Shown: positions 9,419 through 19,778, numbered from the stretch's first letter. The stretch is 64,000 nucleotides of DNA from Betaproteobacteria bacterium (GCA_025363575.1 JANYDM010000098.1:62001-126000); one strand, 5' to 3'. Numbers and translations are program-made. The notes: generated by a model from the sequence alone, not told the origin.

Positions 9419-10849
9419 TTACATCACGGTTTTCGCGGCGGTCGGCTTCCATAGCGGCTGGATGGCAGGCTCGCCGGCGCGGGCGGAAAAATCCGCGTCG
9501 ATGCCTATTCCGGGCACGTAAACCAGCGAATCCCCGCAAAAAAGCAGGGGCAGTCGTTCGCGCTGCCAGGGCGGCAGCCGTGCCTCCTGCAGCAGATTTT
9601 TCAGACTGCGCCGCGGCCGCCGCGCATCAGGGCGCAGGCGCTCCCCGCCTTTTCGCGTGCGCAAGGTAACGGGGGCCGCCTGCAGTTTTGCCAGGCTGAT
9701 GCCGGCACCGCGGGATTTCTTCATAAGCAGTTTGCCCGCCATTTCCGGCACGGCGATATGCGGCCCGCCCTGCCAGCCGCGACAAAATTCCGCCCGCAGC
9801 GGTATCGTTTTGACCACGACACTGAGTTCGCCCCCATAACGGCGCAGTTCATGCGCCCCCAGGTCTATCGCCATATGCGTAGCGCGCGGCGCCGTGAGCT
9901 GGCGCAGGCATTCTGCGAGCCGCGCTGCGCTCGGCATCCGCGCGCCGTGGGCGTCAAGAAAAAATCGCAACGCGTTCCTGGCGCGCGGCGCCGTCAGCTT
10001 GCGCAGCGCGGCGATGTCGATACGCGCATCCTCGACCTGCGCATCGCGCTGCGCGAGTTCATGCAATAGCGCCGCCGCCTCTGCAAAGTTCCGGCCCGCG
10101 CGCGCCAGAGTCCTGCGGTATGCGGGATACCGTTCGGCGATGACGGGCAGCACGCGGTGGCGCAAAAAGTTGCGGTCGAAATCGACATTCGCATTGCTGT
10201 CGTCCTCGATCCATTCCAGCTTGCGCACAGCGGCATATGACGCGATCGCGCTGCGGGGGACTTCGAGCAACGGACGCAATATCGCGGGAGGGACGGATGA
10301 CCCGGGGCCACGCGGGGATGCAGCGTGACTTCGCGACACTTTGTCATTTACTTCATCCTTCATCATTTCGCCTTCCACCTTCCTTAAAACAGGCATCGCG
10401 CTCGCACCTTTGACGCCCGCGCCGCGCAGCAGCTGCAGCAATACTGTTTCGGCCTGATCGTCGAGATTGTGCGCGAGCACCACGAAATCAGCGGGCAGCG
10501 CGGCGAATGCCGCATAACGCGCATTGCGCGCCGCCGCTTCCAGACTTGCCTCGCGCGGGACGACGACTTTCACGACTGTCAGCGGCACGCCAAGGCGCCG
10601 GCAATAGGCGCGGCAAAACCTAGCCCACTGCGCAGCGGCCGGGTTAATCTGGTGATTGACGTGCAGCGCCACCAGTTCGAAGCGTTGTTTGATGGCCACG
10701 CGCCGCAGCACATCGAGCAGCACGATGGAATCGATGCCGCCGCTCAAACCGGCGACCAGACGGTCGCCGCGGCCGGCATGCCGGCCGATGACCGCACGAA
10801 CGTGTGCCGGCAAATCGTTACTTTGCGGCGACTTCCTTGTATTTGCCAT
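9419..10849 (-). CDS. tilS: tRNA(Ile)-lysidine synthase TilS
   Basis: Modifies C34 of tRNA-Ile(CAU) to lysidine so that AUA is read as isoleucine. The PP-loop SGGIDS is at residues 36-41 and the N-type ATPase domain extends to about residue 220; the C-terminal tRNA-binding domains follow to 476. The gene overlaps the end of accA by 32 bases. About 30 residues at 158-188 (DNA 10286-10378), between [11 protein letters not shown] and [10 protein letters not shown], are charged and Gly/Pro rich and look like an in-frame insertion; see findings. The remaining sequence looks intact, so the enzyme is probably functional. Confidence 0.95.
   Translation of the reverse strand: MANTRKSPQSNDLPAHVRAVIGRHAGRGDRLVAGLSGGIDSIVLLDVLRRVAIKQRFELVALHVNHQINPAAAQWARFCRAYCRRLGVPLTVVKVVVPREASLEAAARNARYAAFAALPADFVVLAHNLDDQAETVLLQLLRGAGVKGASAMPVLRKVEGEMMKDEVNDKVSRSHAASPRGPGSSVPPAILRPLLEVPRSAIASYAAVRKLEWIEDDSNANVDFDRNFLRHRVLPVIAERYPAYRRTLARAGRNFAEAAALLHELAQRDAQVEDARIDIAALRKLTAPRARNALRFFLDAHGARMPSAARLAECLRQLTAPRATHMAIDLGAHELRRYGGELSVVVKTIPLRAEFCRGWQGGPHIAVPEMAGKLLMKKSRGAGISLAKLQAAPVTLRTRKGGERLRPDARRPRRSLKNLLQEARLPPWQRERLPLLFCGDSLVYVPGIGIDADFSARAGEPAIQPLWKPTAAKTVM
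10286..10378 (-). repeat. In-frame insert inside tilS, probable repeat-derived segment
   Basis: Roughly 93 bases encode a segment with no likeness to the flanking ATPase domain. On the coding strand it contains purine-rich repeats of the GGAAGG and GATGAAGGATGAAG kind, which resemble short dispersed repeats often seen between genes. The reading frame is kept. The limits are estimated from where the familiar TilS motifs stop and resume. Confidence 0.45.
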
Positions 10850-11786
10850 AATCCATCAGCCTCTCGAACCGCGCTTGAAGGAGCTCGTCGACCGACTGAC
10901 CCTGCACCTGGCGCGAGGTGTCCTGCAATGCTTTCTTGAGCGTCTGCATCATCGCGTCGTAATCGCGGTGCGCGCCGCCGGGCGGTTCGGGCACGATCTT
11001 GTCGATGAGGCCCAGCGTTTTGAGGCGCGTTGCCGTGATGCCGAGAGTCTCAGCTGCTTCTGCCGCATGGTCCGCGCTTTTCCACAGGATGGACGCGCAC
11101 CCTTCCGGCGAAATGACCGAGTAAGTCGCATATTGCAGCATGAGCAGCGCGTCGCCCACCGCGATGGCCAGCGCGCCGCCCGAGCCGCCTTCGCCGATCA
11201 CCGTGCAAATAATCGGCACGCGCAGTTCGGCCATAACGTACAGGTTGCGCCCGATCGCCTCCGATTGGCCGCGCTCTTCGGCGCCGACACCGGGATAAGC
11301 GCCGGGAGTGTCGATGAACGTAAACACCGGCACGCTGAATTTCTCCGCGAGCTTCATCAGGCGCAGCGCCTTACGATAGCCCTCGGGTTTGGGCATGCCG
11401 AAGTTACGGTAGATTTTGTCTTTTGTGTCGCGGCCCTTCTGGTGTCCGATGACCATGACCGTGTGGTCATTGAAACGGGCCAGACCGCCGACGATAGCTG
11501 CATCGTCCGCGAACGCGCGATCGCCGTGCAGCTCCTCGAAGCCGGTAAACATACTGTGGATGTAATCGAGCGCGTAGGGGCGCTGCGGATGGCGCGCGAC
11601 CTGGGAAATCTGCCACGCCGATAGCTTGGAATAAATTTCCCGGGTCAGCTGCTGGCTTTTTTTCTGCAGGCGCGCGATCTCTTCCGAAATATCGAGCGCG
11701 GAATCGTCCTGCACAAAACGCAGTTCCTCGATCTTGGCTTCGAGTTCGGCGACTGGCTGCTCGAATTCAAGAAAAGCGGTCTTCAT
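10818..11786 (-). CDS. accA: Acetyl-CoA carboxylase carboxyltransferase subunit alpha
   Basis: Alpha subunit of the carboxyltransferase that makes malonyl-CoA for fatty acid synthesis; it works with AccD in an A2B2 complex. The 322 residues match the family. The crotonase-like core has the oxyanion-hole stretch [11 protein letters not shown], the [11 protein letters not shown] motif and the [12 protein letters not shown] loop. The stop lies inside the 5' end of tilS, so the two genes are probably co-transcribed, an arrangement common in Betaproteobacteria. Confidence 0.98.
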   Translation of the reverse strand: MKTAFLEFEQPVAELEAKIEELRFVQDDSALDISEEIARLQKKSQQLTREIYSKLSAWQISQVARHPQRPYALDYIHSMFTGFEELHGDRAFADDAAIVGGLARFNDHTVMVIGHQKGRDTKDKIYRNFGMPKPEGYRKALRLMKLAEKFSVPVFTFIDTPGAYPGVGAEERGQSEAIGRNLYVMAELRVPIICTVIGEGGSGGALAIAVGDALLMLQYATYSVISPEGCASILWKSADHAAEAAETLGITATRLKTLGLIDKIVPEPPGGAHRDYDAMMQTLKKALQDTSRQVQGQSVDELLQARFERLMDYGKYKEVAAK

Positions 11787-11868
11787 TCAAACGGGCATCG
11801 CAGTTTCAGCACGCGCCCATGATACCGCAGCCGGCGCGCCGATGGCCACGTCCGCATGCCGCGCATGC

Positions 11869-12453
11869 TCAAAACAAATGCACGGCAAGCGGCGCAAAAA
11901 ACCCGATCACCGAAAAAATGATGCCGATCACGCCAAGGCCGATGGCTATCCAGACCAGCGCCATTATGCTGGTAATAATCGCGGCCGACGCGAGCACGAT
12001 CGCGATCTGCAACGCTGCGGACGCGGTCTCGTAATGGTGATATGCGGCCAGCGCGCGGTCGCGTTTTTTTTCCGCTTCCTTGGCGCGCGCCGCAAGTTCT
12101 TTTCTGCCTTCGCCGGTTTCCGGCTCGGTATCGTAGCGTTCCGCCGTCTTGCGCCAGGCGGTAATCCGCTGCTCGAGTGCTTCCTTGGTCTTCGGCAGGA
12201 CCGCCTGCTTGAGTTCAACCTCAGCCGCCTCGCCTGCGGTCCGCACAACCGTCATGCGTATGGTCTTGGCCTGGAAAAAAGACCACAGGTTGGCGGCCTC
12301 GATGTTCTTATCGATCGAGGCCGTTTGTGCGCTTTTGCCGAGCGTCTCTGAAAACGCGAGGATCAGCGCCAGCACCGATATCACCAGCGCAATACGTTTG
12401 CTCTCGGGGTCGCTGTGACCCGCGTCATGACCATGACCATGTCCTGCTGACAT
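11869..12453 (-). CDS. DUF4337 domain membrane protein
   Basis: Predicted inner-membrane protein of unknown function. It begins with a His-rich stretch (GHGHGHDAGH at residues 4-13) that could bind metal, followed by a transmembrane helix at about 21-38. A charged helical region with KEAEKKRDRALAAY follows. Two C-terminal hydrophobic helices lie at about 145-165 and 168-192. This topology and the motif WSFFQAKTIRMTVVRTA fit DUF4337. It stands alone between accA and the gamma-glutamyltranspeptidase gene, on the same strand. Confidence 0.85.
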   Translation of the reverse strand: MSAGHGHGHDAGHSDPESKRIALVISVLALILAFSETLGKSAQTASIDKNIEAANLWSFFQAKTIRMTVVRTAGEAAEVELKQAVLPKTKEALEQRITAWRKTAERYDTEPETGEGRKELAARAKEAEKKRDRALAAYHHYETASAALQIAIVLASAAIITSIMALVWIAIGLGVIGIIFSVIGFFAPLAVHLF

Positions 12454-12523
12454 ATTTCCTCCTCGGTTTCGCCGTCGGCCCGGGCGCGTCCGACCGCGGG
12501 TATTGCAGCCGCAGTGCGTTTAT

Positions 12524-14224
12524 CTAATAACCGCCCATGTCGAATCCGCGCGGATCGCTGGCGGCCTGTGCCGCGCCATCACTGCTCGCCTTGAATACCG
12601 CCTGCATATTGCCCCATTTCCGGTTCGAGAGTTTCAGTTGATGGCCTTTTGCGGTGAGCGCAGCGCGCCACTCCGCCGAAAAACTGTCGGGCTCGATCTC
12701 GACCTGGTCCGGCCAGCATTGATGGTGATAACGCGGCGCCGTCACGATGTTCAGCAGATCGACCTTGCGCTGGCCCACATAATCGAGAATGCCGAATAGC
12801 ACCATGCTGATGATGCGCGAGCCGCCCGGCGCACCGACGACCAGCACACCTTTGCTGTCTTCAACGAAAGTCGGACTCATGCTCGATAGCGGCCGCTTGT
12901 GCGGCGCAATCTCATTGGCGGTGCCGCCGAGCAGGTGATAGAGATTAGACAGCCCGGCGCCGAGAGAAAAATCATCGATTTCGTTGTTCAGCAGTACGCC
13001 GGTATCGCCGGCCACCACGCCGGCGCCGAACCACGCGTTAATGCTAAGCGTGGCGCCGACGCGGTTGCCGTCGGCGTCGATCACCGAATAGTGGGTCGTA
13101 TTGTAGCTCTCGTTTTTCGCCGCAAGCGGCGTGATCGTCAACGCATCGACCGGCGTCGCCAGGTCAGGATTGATCGAAGCGGCGCGGTCGTGCGCGTACG
13201 ATTTGGCGACCAGCGTCGCGGTCGGCACCTTGACGAAATCGCTGTCGCCCAGATATCGCATGCGGTCCTGAAAGCCGCGGCGCAATGCTTCGATCACTAG
13301 ATGCGCGTTGGCCGGATCGCGTGCGTCGCCGAGCGGAAACTGTTCGAGTATGTTGAGCGTCTGCGCGAGCGTCACGCCTCCCGACGACGGCAGCGCAGCG
13401 GAGACGATAGTGGCGCCGCGATAAGTGAAGCGCACCGGCGCACGCTCGACGATCTTGTAATCCGCGAGATCCGACGCCTGCCATACGCCGCCCGCGCCGT
13501 TGACCGCGCCGATGAGCGCCTGTGCGACGGCACCGCGGTAAAACCCGTCGCGCCCCTCCCGCGCGAGCGCCTCCAGCGTGGCTGCGAGCTGCGGCTGACG
13601 CAGCAGGTGGCCCTGGTGCGGCGCTTCGTTATTATCGAGAAAGGTGCGCGCAGTATTCACGCCGGTTTGCAGCAACTGCTCCCGCACCTTGGCGATGCGC
13701 GCAAAACGCGAGTCGATATTGAAGCCGTCGCGCGCCAGCGCGATCGCCGGCGCGAGCGTTACGCGCAGCGGCAGCCTGCCGTAACGTTGCGCCAGATGTG
13801 CCATGCCTGCAGGCACGCCTGGAATGCCGGCCGCCTTGCCGCCGTTAAGGGTAGCGCCCGGCACCGGCGTGCCGTTCTTATCGACGTACAAAGACAACGT
13901 TATGGCAGCCGGCGCGGTCTCGCGCGCGTCGACCATGGTCTGATGCCCGTCGGCCGCGCGATGCAACAGCCAGAAACCGCCGCCGCCGAGCCCCGCCGAA
14001 TACGGCTCGACGACTGCCAGTACGGCGGCAACCGTCACTGCGGCATCGAAAGCATTGCCGCCCTGCTGGAGAATTTTATAACCCGCCTCGGTTGCGAGCG
14101 GATGCGCGCTGGCAATTGCCGCGCGCGCGAGCGGCGCCGCCGCGAAAGTCGCCGGAGCCCCAGCAACAGTGATCGTGGCAGCGAGCAGCCAGCCTGCCAC
14201 GACACGCACATAGCCCGTCAGCAC
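12524..14224 (-). CDS. ggt: Gamma-glutamyltranspeptidase
   Basis: Periplasmic Ntn-hydrolase that cleaves the gamma-glutamyl bond of glutathione and related amides, after self-cleavage into two subunits. With the GTG start at 14224 the 566-residue protein begins with a secretion signal ending near A-T-F-A-A-A; the frame stays open to an ATG at 14389, but those extra 55 residues look non-coding, so the start is uncertain. The processing site and nucleophile is the first Thr of TTHYSV (about residue 376). The downstream GDTGVLLNNEIDDFS loop and the ALPSSGG stretch support the family. It may serve glutathione salvage. Confidence 0.93.
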   Translation of the reverse strand: MLTGYVRVVAGWLLAATITVAGAPATFAAAPLARAAIASAHPLATEAGYKILQQGGNAFDAAVTVAAVLAVVEPYSAGLGGGGFWLLHRAADGHQTMVDARETAPAAITLSLYVDKNGTPVPGATLNGGKAAGIPGVPAGMAHLAQRYGRLPLRVTLAPAIALARDGFNIDSRFARIAKVREQLLQTGVNTARTFLDNNEAPHQGHLLRQPQLAATLEALAREGRDGFYRGAVAQALIGAVNGAGGVWQASDLADYKIVERAPVRFTYRGATIVSAALPSSGGVTLAQTLNILEQFPLGDARDPANAHLVIEALRRGFQDRMRYLGDSDFVKVPTATLVAKSYAHDRAASINPDLATPVDALTITPLAAKNESYNTTHYSVIDADGNRVGATLSINAWFGAGVVAGDTGVLLNNEIDDFSLGAGLSNLYHLLGGTANEIAPHKRPLSSMSPTFVEDSKGVLVVGAPGGSRIISMVLFGILDYVGQRKVDLLNIVTAPRYHHQCWPDQVEIEPDSFSAEWRAALTAKGHQLKLSNRKWGNMQAVFKASSDGAAQAASDPRGFDMGGY

Positions 14225-14417
14225 GCCGCCGCCCGGCAATGATTCTGCCTGTGCGCTGTCCTGCTGGGTCGCCAAAGTATGTCTCGCGTGATCGCGGCGA
14301 CCGGAGGCGCCGCGAAGTGGATGAGCAGCTTTTAGTATACCAGCGGCGATCAGGGTTCCGTACCCCGCTTGCGGGCAAAAAAAACGCATCCGCGCGAAAA
14401 GTTCGGCGCTCGCCCGC

Positions 14418-15554
14418 CTAATCCAGCGTTTCGCGATAGCGGGTCAGTGCGATCGTGCCGGCGATCAGCAAAAAAAGCCCGATCGGCCACACATTCGGCA
14501 GAATATCAGTAGCGCCGTTGCCTTTGAGCAGGATGCCGCGCACGATGCGCAGAAAATGCGTCAACGGCAGAATCTCCCCCAGCCATTGCGCCCATTGCGG
14601 CATGCCGCGGAAAGGGAACATGAACCCCGACAGCAGCATCGACGGTAAAAAGAAGAAGAACGTCATCTGCATCGCCTGCATCTGGCTTTTGGCCAGCGTC
14701 GAGAACGTGTAACCGATCGAGAGATTCGCTGCGATGAAAAGTATCAGCGCCGCCGACAGCAAACCGAGATTGCCCAGCATGGGCACGGCAAACAGCAGCT
14801 TCGCGGCGAGCAAAATGACCGTCACCTGGATGTAGCCGACGATGATGTAGGGAACGATTTTGCCCACCATTACTTCGATCGGGCGCACGGGTGTCGCCAG
14901 CAGGTTTTCCATCGTGCCGCGCTCATTCTCGCGCGTGACTGCGAGCGACGTCATCATGACCATCGTCATCGTGAGCACCACGCCGAGCAGCCCGGGCACG
15001 ACGTTGTACTGGGTGATGCCTTCTGGATTGTAGCGACGCTGCACGCGCATTTCGAATGGCGGGGCCTGATATTGGAGCGGCTGCAACACGCCCTGCAAAT
15101 CGCGATTCAGCGCAGTCTGATTCACCGTCAACAGCGCCGCCAGCGCGTTACTGGTGGCGGCGGGGTCCGTTGCATCCGCTTCCACGAGCAGCACAGGACG
15201 CTCGCCGCGTTCGATCTTCCGTGCAAAATTCTCCGGTATCGTCACCACGAACTGCACCGTGCCCATCGCGAGCGCGCGCTCCGCCTCCGCCTCGCTGGCG
15301 ACTTCGCGCACGACGCGGAAGTAGCCGCTGTTCTCGATCGCGCGCACGAGCGCGCGCGCATAAATGCTGTTGTCCGCCGCCAGGACGGCAGTCGGCAGCG
15401 CTTTCGGGTCGGCGTTGATGGCGAACCCGAACAGGATCAGCTGCATGATCGGCACGCCTATCATCATGGCGAACGTCAGGCGGTCGCGCCGCATCTGCAC
15501 GAATTCCTTCGTGAGCACGGCCCAGAACCGCCCGATCGAGAAACCGCTGCTCAT
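14418..15554 (-). CDS. ABC-2 type transporter permease
   Basis: Membrane subunit of an efflux ABC transporter of the YhhJ/YbhS/YbhR type. The 378 residues contain one N-terminal transmembrane helix, a large periplasmic domain at about 50-180 and five C-terminal helices. The RENERGTMENLLATPVRP segment (about residues 210-227) is the usual cytoplasmic coupling region. Its start overlaps the ATPase stop by ATGA. Together with the ATPase and HlyD-like gene it forms a complete exporter; substrate unknown, possibly drugs or lipophilic compounds. Only one permease gene is present, so it would act as a homodimer. Confidence 0.93.
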   Translation of the reverse strand: MSSGFSIGRFWAVLTKEFVQMRRDRLTFAMMIGVPIMQLILFGFAINADPKALPTAVLAADNSIYARALVRAIENSGYFRVVREVASEAEAERALAMGTVQFVVTIPENFARKIERGERPVLLVEADATDPAATSNALAALLTVNQTALNRDLQGVLQPLQYQAPPFEMRVQRRYNPEGITQYNVVPGLLGVVLTMTMVMMTSLAVTRENERGTMENLLATPVRPIEVMVGKIVPYIIVGYIQVTVILLAAKLLFAVPMLGNLGLLSAALILFIAANLSIGYTFSTLAKSQMQAMQMTFFFFLPSMLLSGFMFPFRGMPQWAQWLGEILPLTHFLRIVRGILLKGNGATDILPNVWPIGLFLLIAGTIALTRYRETLD

Positions 15555-16480
15555 GCGCTGAAGTTATCCTGCGCGTCATCCATCATGCGGATGAACACGT
15601 CTTCGAGACCGGGCTCAGCGCGCTTCCACACTGTGCCCGCGCGCGCCCGGAACGGATTCAGCGCCGCGTCGAGCGCCGCTTCATCGACGCCGCTGACATG
15701 GAGCGTGTTGCCGAACGGCACCACCATCTTGATTGCCGGCACGCGCCGCAGTTCGGACGCCAGACCGAACAGGTCCGGGCCGGTAACCGCCCACGTCGTC
15801 AACTGCGAATGCGCGATGACGTCGGCCGCCGTGCCGGTAATGAGCAGCTTGCCGTAGGCGATGTATGCGAGCCGGTGGCAGCGCTCGGCCTCGTCCATGT
15901 AATGCGTGCTAACCAGCACGGTGATGCCCTCAGCGGCAAGCGCGTGTATCTGGTCCCAGAATTCGCGGCGCGCTTTGGGATCGACGCCGGCGGTCGGCTC
16001 GTCGAGCAGCAGGAGTTGCGGCGCATGCAGCAGGCAGGCCGCCAGCGCCAGACGCTGCTTCCAACCGCCGGACAGTTGGCCGGCGAGTTGCTTGCTTCGG
16101 GCGGAAAGGCCAAGCCGCTCGAGCGCCGCATCGACAGCGCGTTGCCGATCCGGCACCGCGTAGACGCGCGCGATGAAATCGAGGTTCTCGCGTATGCTCA
16201 AATCCTCATAGAGGCTGAACCGCTGCGTCATGTAACCGACTTCGCGCTTGATCAACGCAGACTCGCGCAGGATGTCATGGCCGAGACAAGTGCCGCGCCC
16301 GCTATCCGGCGTCAGCAGTCCGCACAGCATGCGAATGGTCGTCGTCTTGCCGCTGCCGTTGGGGCCGAGAAAGCCGAAAATCTGGCCGCGCTCGACGCGG
16401 ATCGAGAAATCGTCGACGACACGCTTGCTGCCGAAGCTTTTACTCAAGCCTTCGACCTCGATGACCGCGGCCTCGTTCAT
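15551..16480 (-). CDS. ABC transporter ATP-binding protein (efflux type)
   Basis: Nucleotide-binding subunit of the efflux system. The ATG at 16480 overlaps the HlyD-like gene stop (ATGA), giving 309 residues; the longer open frame lies entirely inside the upstream gene. Walker A GPNGSGKT is at 39-46, the signature LSGGWKQ at 136-142 and Walker B LLLLDEP at 156-162. The C-terminal part after residue 220 resembles that of YbhF/CcmA-type ATPases. Confidence 0.94.
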   Translation of the reverse strand: MNEAAVIEVEGLSKSFGSKRVVDDFSIRVERGQIFGFLGPNGSGKTTTIRMLCGLLTPDSGRGTCLGHDILRESALIKREVGYMTQRFSLYEDLSIRENLDFIARVYAVPDRQRAVDAALERLGLSARSKQLAGQLSGGWKQRLALAACLLHAPQLLLLDEPTAGVDPKARREFWDQIHALAAEGITVLVSTHYMDEAERCHRLAYIAYGKLLITGTAADVIAHSQLTTWAVTGPDLFGLASELRRVPAIKMVVPFGNTLHVSGVDEAALDAALNPFRARAGTVWKRAEPGLEDVFIRMMDDAQDNFSA

Positions 16481-17433
16481 TGCGCGAGCGTGACGTCGAC
16501 GGGCTGGCCGGGATGCAGCTTTACCGCGTCCTCCGCCGTCGTGCGCGCCTCGATCATATAGACGAGCTTGGTGCGCGTTTCGCGGCTGTAAATCACCGGC
16601 GGCGTGTACTCGGCCTGCGGTGAAATAAACGTTATGCGCGCCGCGAGTTGCGCAGTGCAACCATCGCAGCGCACGTTGATCGGCTGGCCCGTCTTCAGCG
16701 CCCCGAGCGCCGCTTCCTTCACGAAGAACCGGATCTTGATGTTTTGCGGCGGCAATACAGACACGACGGGCGAGCCCGCGGGTATCCATTCGCCGACGAC
16801 GTAATTGGTGTCGTTGACGAGCCCTGTCACCGGCGCCGCCACCGATTTCTGCGCGAGCTTCCAGTCGGCCTGCGCCAGCACCGCGCGCGCCGCTGCGGCA
16901 TTTGATTCCGCCGCGCGAATTTCGTCCTGACGCGCCGTCAACTGCGAAGTCGTGACTTGCGCTTCGAGTTCGGTGACGCGCGCCTTGTCGCGTTCGGATG
17001 CGGCGCGCGCTTCGTCGACCACGCTTTTCGATACGAAATTGGACGTGGCGAGCTGCTCCTGGCGGGCCATATTGACCGCCGACAGCTTCAAGCTCGCGCG
17101 CGCCTGCGCGAGTTGCGCCTTGACCGCCTCGATTTCCGACGGGCGCCGGCTTTTCCTCAGGTCCGCGAGGTTCGACTCGGCATTGCGGGCACGCTCCTCG
17201 GCTTCGCGCCGTGCTGCCGTTTCGTTCACCTGCTCGAGAACGAACAGGGGATCGCCGGCTTTGACCTGGCTGCCGCGCGTAACCTCGAGCTTCTGCAGGC
17301 TGCCCGCAAATGACGACGCCACGCGCACGTATTCGCCTTCAGCGTAGCCCTGGTAGACACCTTCGCTCTGGCTGCCGCATGCGCCAAGCACGGCGGCAAT
17401 GATCAGCGCTGCAAAAAATCGGAGAATAGTCAT
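16477..17433 (-). CDS. HlyD-family periplasmic adaptor lipoprotein
   Basis: Membrane fusion protein linking the inner-membrane exporter to an outer-membrane channel. The N-terminus has a lipoprotein signal ending V-L-G-A-C (Cys19). A biotinyl-lipoyl-like half motif near residues 40-72 is followed by a coiled-coil hairpin rich in Ala, Glu and Arg (about 74-180), then the second lipoyl half and a beta-barrel. Order adaptor - ATPase - permease matches the YbhG-F-S-R and YhiI systems. No TolC-type gene is in the window. Confidence 0.92.
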   Translation of the reverse strand: MTILRFFAALIIAAVLGACGSQSEGVYQGYAEGEYVRVASSFAGSLQKLEVTRGSQVKAGDPLFVLEQVNETAARREAEERARNAESNLADLRKSRRPSEIEAVKAQLAQARASLKLSAVNMARQEQLATSNFVSKSVVDEARAASERDKARVTELEAQVTTSQLTARQDEIRAAESNAAAARAVLAQADWKLAQKSVAAPVTGLVNDTNYVVGEWIPAGSPVVSVLPPQNIKIRFFVKEAALGALKTGQPINVRCDGCTAQLAARITFISPQAEYTPPVIYSRETRTKLVYMIEARTTAEDAVKLHPGQPVDVTLAQ

Positions 17434-17504
17434 GTCTTCAGCATTCAGAGCGCATCACGACGGCGGTCGTTCCGCTCGCAGCGCTTACGACAGCAAGGAT
17501 GCTA

Positions 17505-18662
17505 TCACTTTCGCATACCCGCCGCCGTGCGCTGGCGCACGTCCGCCTTCATGATCAGCGCGCCGCCACCAAGCAATAATGCATCCATCCAGAATGCCGG
17601 TCCGATGCCAAACGCGCTGCCGAGCGTACCGAAAACCAGCGGTACCAGGACCTCGGTGAACTTGTTGAAGCTCTGGCGCAATCCCATCGCCTCGCCGCTG
17701 CGACCGTCGGGGGCACGGTTGTACGTGATGACCATCGATAGCGGTCCGCAACAGCCGAGCCCGATGCCAAGCATGAAGGAAATAGCCGCCAGCATATAAA
17801 CACTGGTGACGAGCGGGAACAGCACGCAGGCGCCCGCCGCCACCGCCAGCGAGCCGCAGATCACTGCTTCCTCGCTGCTGCGCCTCACCAGCTCCGACAT
17901 GACCAATCGCGTCATCAGTACGGCAATCGCATAAGTGCCGATGACAATGCCGATAAGAGAAGCCGACAGTCCGATCGAATGACCGTAGATCGGCATGTAA
18001 AACTGGTACAGTTCGCCGCCGGTTTCGATGATGCCGGTCGCGATCAACGCGCGGCGCAGCGGCGGATTGCGGATCAGATCCATCGTGCGCTCGCCGCTGC
18101 GCTTCACACTCGCCTCCACGCGCGGCAAATGCCGCGCGAGAAACAGCAGGAACACGACGGGCCCGACCGGCAGCAATGCCAGCACGAGGTAAGTCTGCTG
18201 AAACCCGACGGAGTCGATCAGGAAGCCGGTCAACGTCGGCCCGATCAGCGCAGTCAGCGCGACGCCGAGGCTGAAGGTGGCGTAGTTGCGCGTGCGCTTG
18301 TGGCCGGCGCCGAATGCGCCTATCAGATGCTGCGCGGAAACGACGTAAAAAATATAAAGGGTGCCGATCAACGTCGCCGATACAAACAGCGCCGGGAAGC
18401 CGCGCCACAAAAAAGGCAGCAGCAGACCGCAGGCGAGCGCGAGCGACCCCATCAACATCGGCGCGCGCGCGCCGAGCCGGTCGGACACGCGTCCCGCATA
18501 CAGCGCGAGAAACAGCGAGAAGATCGAATACAGCGAATACAGGATGCCGATGGTCAAAGGCGACGCGCCGAGGTTGATCGCGTACAGCGAGAGCAGCATC
18601 TTGCTGCCTTTGTAGGCAATATGATTGAGCACCGTCAGGGCGACGATGACGTAAAACCCCAT
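17505..18662 (-). CDS. MFS transporter
   Basis: Twelve-helix major facilitator carrier. The loop after helix 2 contains the GRVSDRLGAR motif typical of the family, and the second half repeats the pattern. I chose the ATG at 18662 because an AAGGA site lies just upstream and the protein then starts at helix 1; an in-frame ATG at 18731 would add 23 Arg-rich residues. The substrate cannot be told; drug or sugar efflux are both possible. It is divergent from the dehydrogenase gene at 18815, and the 5' ends are only about 80-150 bases apart. Confidence 0.9.
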   Translation of the reverse strand: MGFYVIVALTVLNHIAYKGSKMLLSLYAINLGASPLTIGILYSLYSIFSLFLALYAGRVSDRLGARAPMLMGSLALACGLLLPFLWRGFPALFVSATLIGTLYIFYVVSAQHLIGAFGAGHKRTRNYATFSLGVALTALIGPTLTGFLIDSVGFQQTYLVLALLPVGPVVFLLFLARHLPRVEASVKRSGERTMDLIRNPPLRRALIATGIIETGGELYQFYMPIYGHSIGLSASLIGIVIGTYAIAVLMTRLVMSELVRRSSEEAVICGSLAVAAGACVLFPLVTSVYMLAAISFMLGIGLGCCGPLSMVITYNRAPDGRSGEAMGLRQSFNKFTEVLVPLVFGTLGSAFGIGPAFWMDALLLGGGALIMKADVRQRTAAGMRK

Positions 18663-18814
18663 GGCATCCTTGACGCGGCGGGGCCGCGCGGCTCGAAAGT
18701 AGACTGCGGGTAAACTGCGATTGTAATCCATGCGCGCCGCGCACCTTCGCTGCCACGGTAGAATCAGCGATGACGCGCGACCTTCTTCAGCGCGCCAACA
18801 CGGGAGCAAGGCAT

Positions 18815-19702
18815 ATGAAAATCGAAACAATAGGCGTAATGAGTCCCGGCGACATGGGTCAGGCCATTGCTCAGCAATTGAAGAGCAAGGGACTCAAGGT
18901 GTGCACCGCGCTCGACAACCGCAGCGCCAGAAGCAAGGCGCTCGCCGCCGAAGCGGGGCTCGCCGACGTCGGCTCGATCGCAAAACTGACCGAGCAGTGC
19001 GACGTTATTCTGTCAGTGATGAATCCGGGTTCGGCGCTCGAATTCGCCGGAGAAGTCGCGCAGGCGCTCGCCGCCAATAAACGCAGTCCGCTTGTCGTCG
19101 ACTGCAATGCCATTGCACCCGACACCATGCAGGCAATCAACGCCAAAATCACCGCTGCGGGGGGCCGCTGCGCCGACGGCGGCATTATCGGGCCGCCGCC
19201 GCGCGGCACGGCCAAGACCAATCTTTACGTATCGGGCCCCGACGCGCGCGCGCTCGAGCAGATCGCCACGCCGCAACTCATCGTGCGCGTGCTGAGCGAA
19301 CGCCTCGGTGACGCCAGCGCAATCAAGATGTGCTATGCCGCGATGACCAAGGGCGTGCAGGCACTGGTGCTCGAGTTGCTGGTCGCGGCGCGCCGACTCG
19401 GCGTCGATGCCGCGCTCGAAGCGCAGATCAAGGCCTCGCGCAGCGAAGTGTACGACTGGGTGCTCAGCGCGCTGCCGATCATGCCGCCGAAGGCTCATCG
19501 ATGGGTGCCGGAAATGCGCGAGATCGCAAAAACTTTCGAAGGCGCCGGCCTTACGCCGCGGATGTTCGAAGGCGCGGCCGATATGTACACGTTCATCGCG
19601 GCGACCAGGCTGGGCAAGGAAACACCGGAAAACCGCGACAAATCGCGTAAAGGTCAGGACGTCGTCAAATCGCTGGCGGACGAGCCACGCACATTAAAAT
19701 AG
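18815..19702 (+). CDS. NAD(P)-dependent oxidoreductase with DUF1932 C-terminal domain
   Basis: Beta-hydroxyacid dehydrogenase relative. The Rossmann domain has GVMSPGDMG at residues 7-15, and the all-helical C-terminal part resembles DUF1932 rather than the usual 3-hydroxyisobutyrate dehydrogenase domain. The ATG at 18815 has a GGGAGCAAGG site upstream; an earlier in-frame ATG at 18770 is less likely. The 295-residue length is normal. Substrate unknown: a 3-hydroxy acid or a related phosphonate or lactate is possible. It converges on the cyclase gene. Confidence 0.88.
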   Translation: MKIETIGVMSPGDMGQAIAQQLKSKGLKVCTALDNRSARSKALAAEAGLADVGSIAKLTEQCDVILSVMNPGSALEFAGEVAQALAANKRSPLVVDCNAIAPDTMQAINAKITAAGGRCADGGIIGPPPRGTAKTNLYVSGPDARALEQIATPQLIVRVLSERLGDASAIKMCYAAMTKGVQALVLELLVAARRLGVDAALEAQIKASRSEVYDWVLSALPIMPPKAHRWVPEMREIAKTFEGAGLTPRMFEGAADMYTFIAATRLGKETPENRDKSRKGQDVVKSLADEPRTLK

Positions 19703-19778
19703 CATTGCTACGCGATCCGCATCGCAGAAGCGTGCATTTTCCCGCGGCACCTGGCGGGCGTAGATTCCGCCGCGGAGC

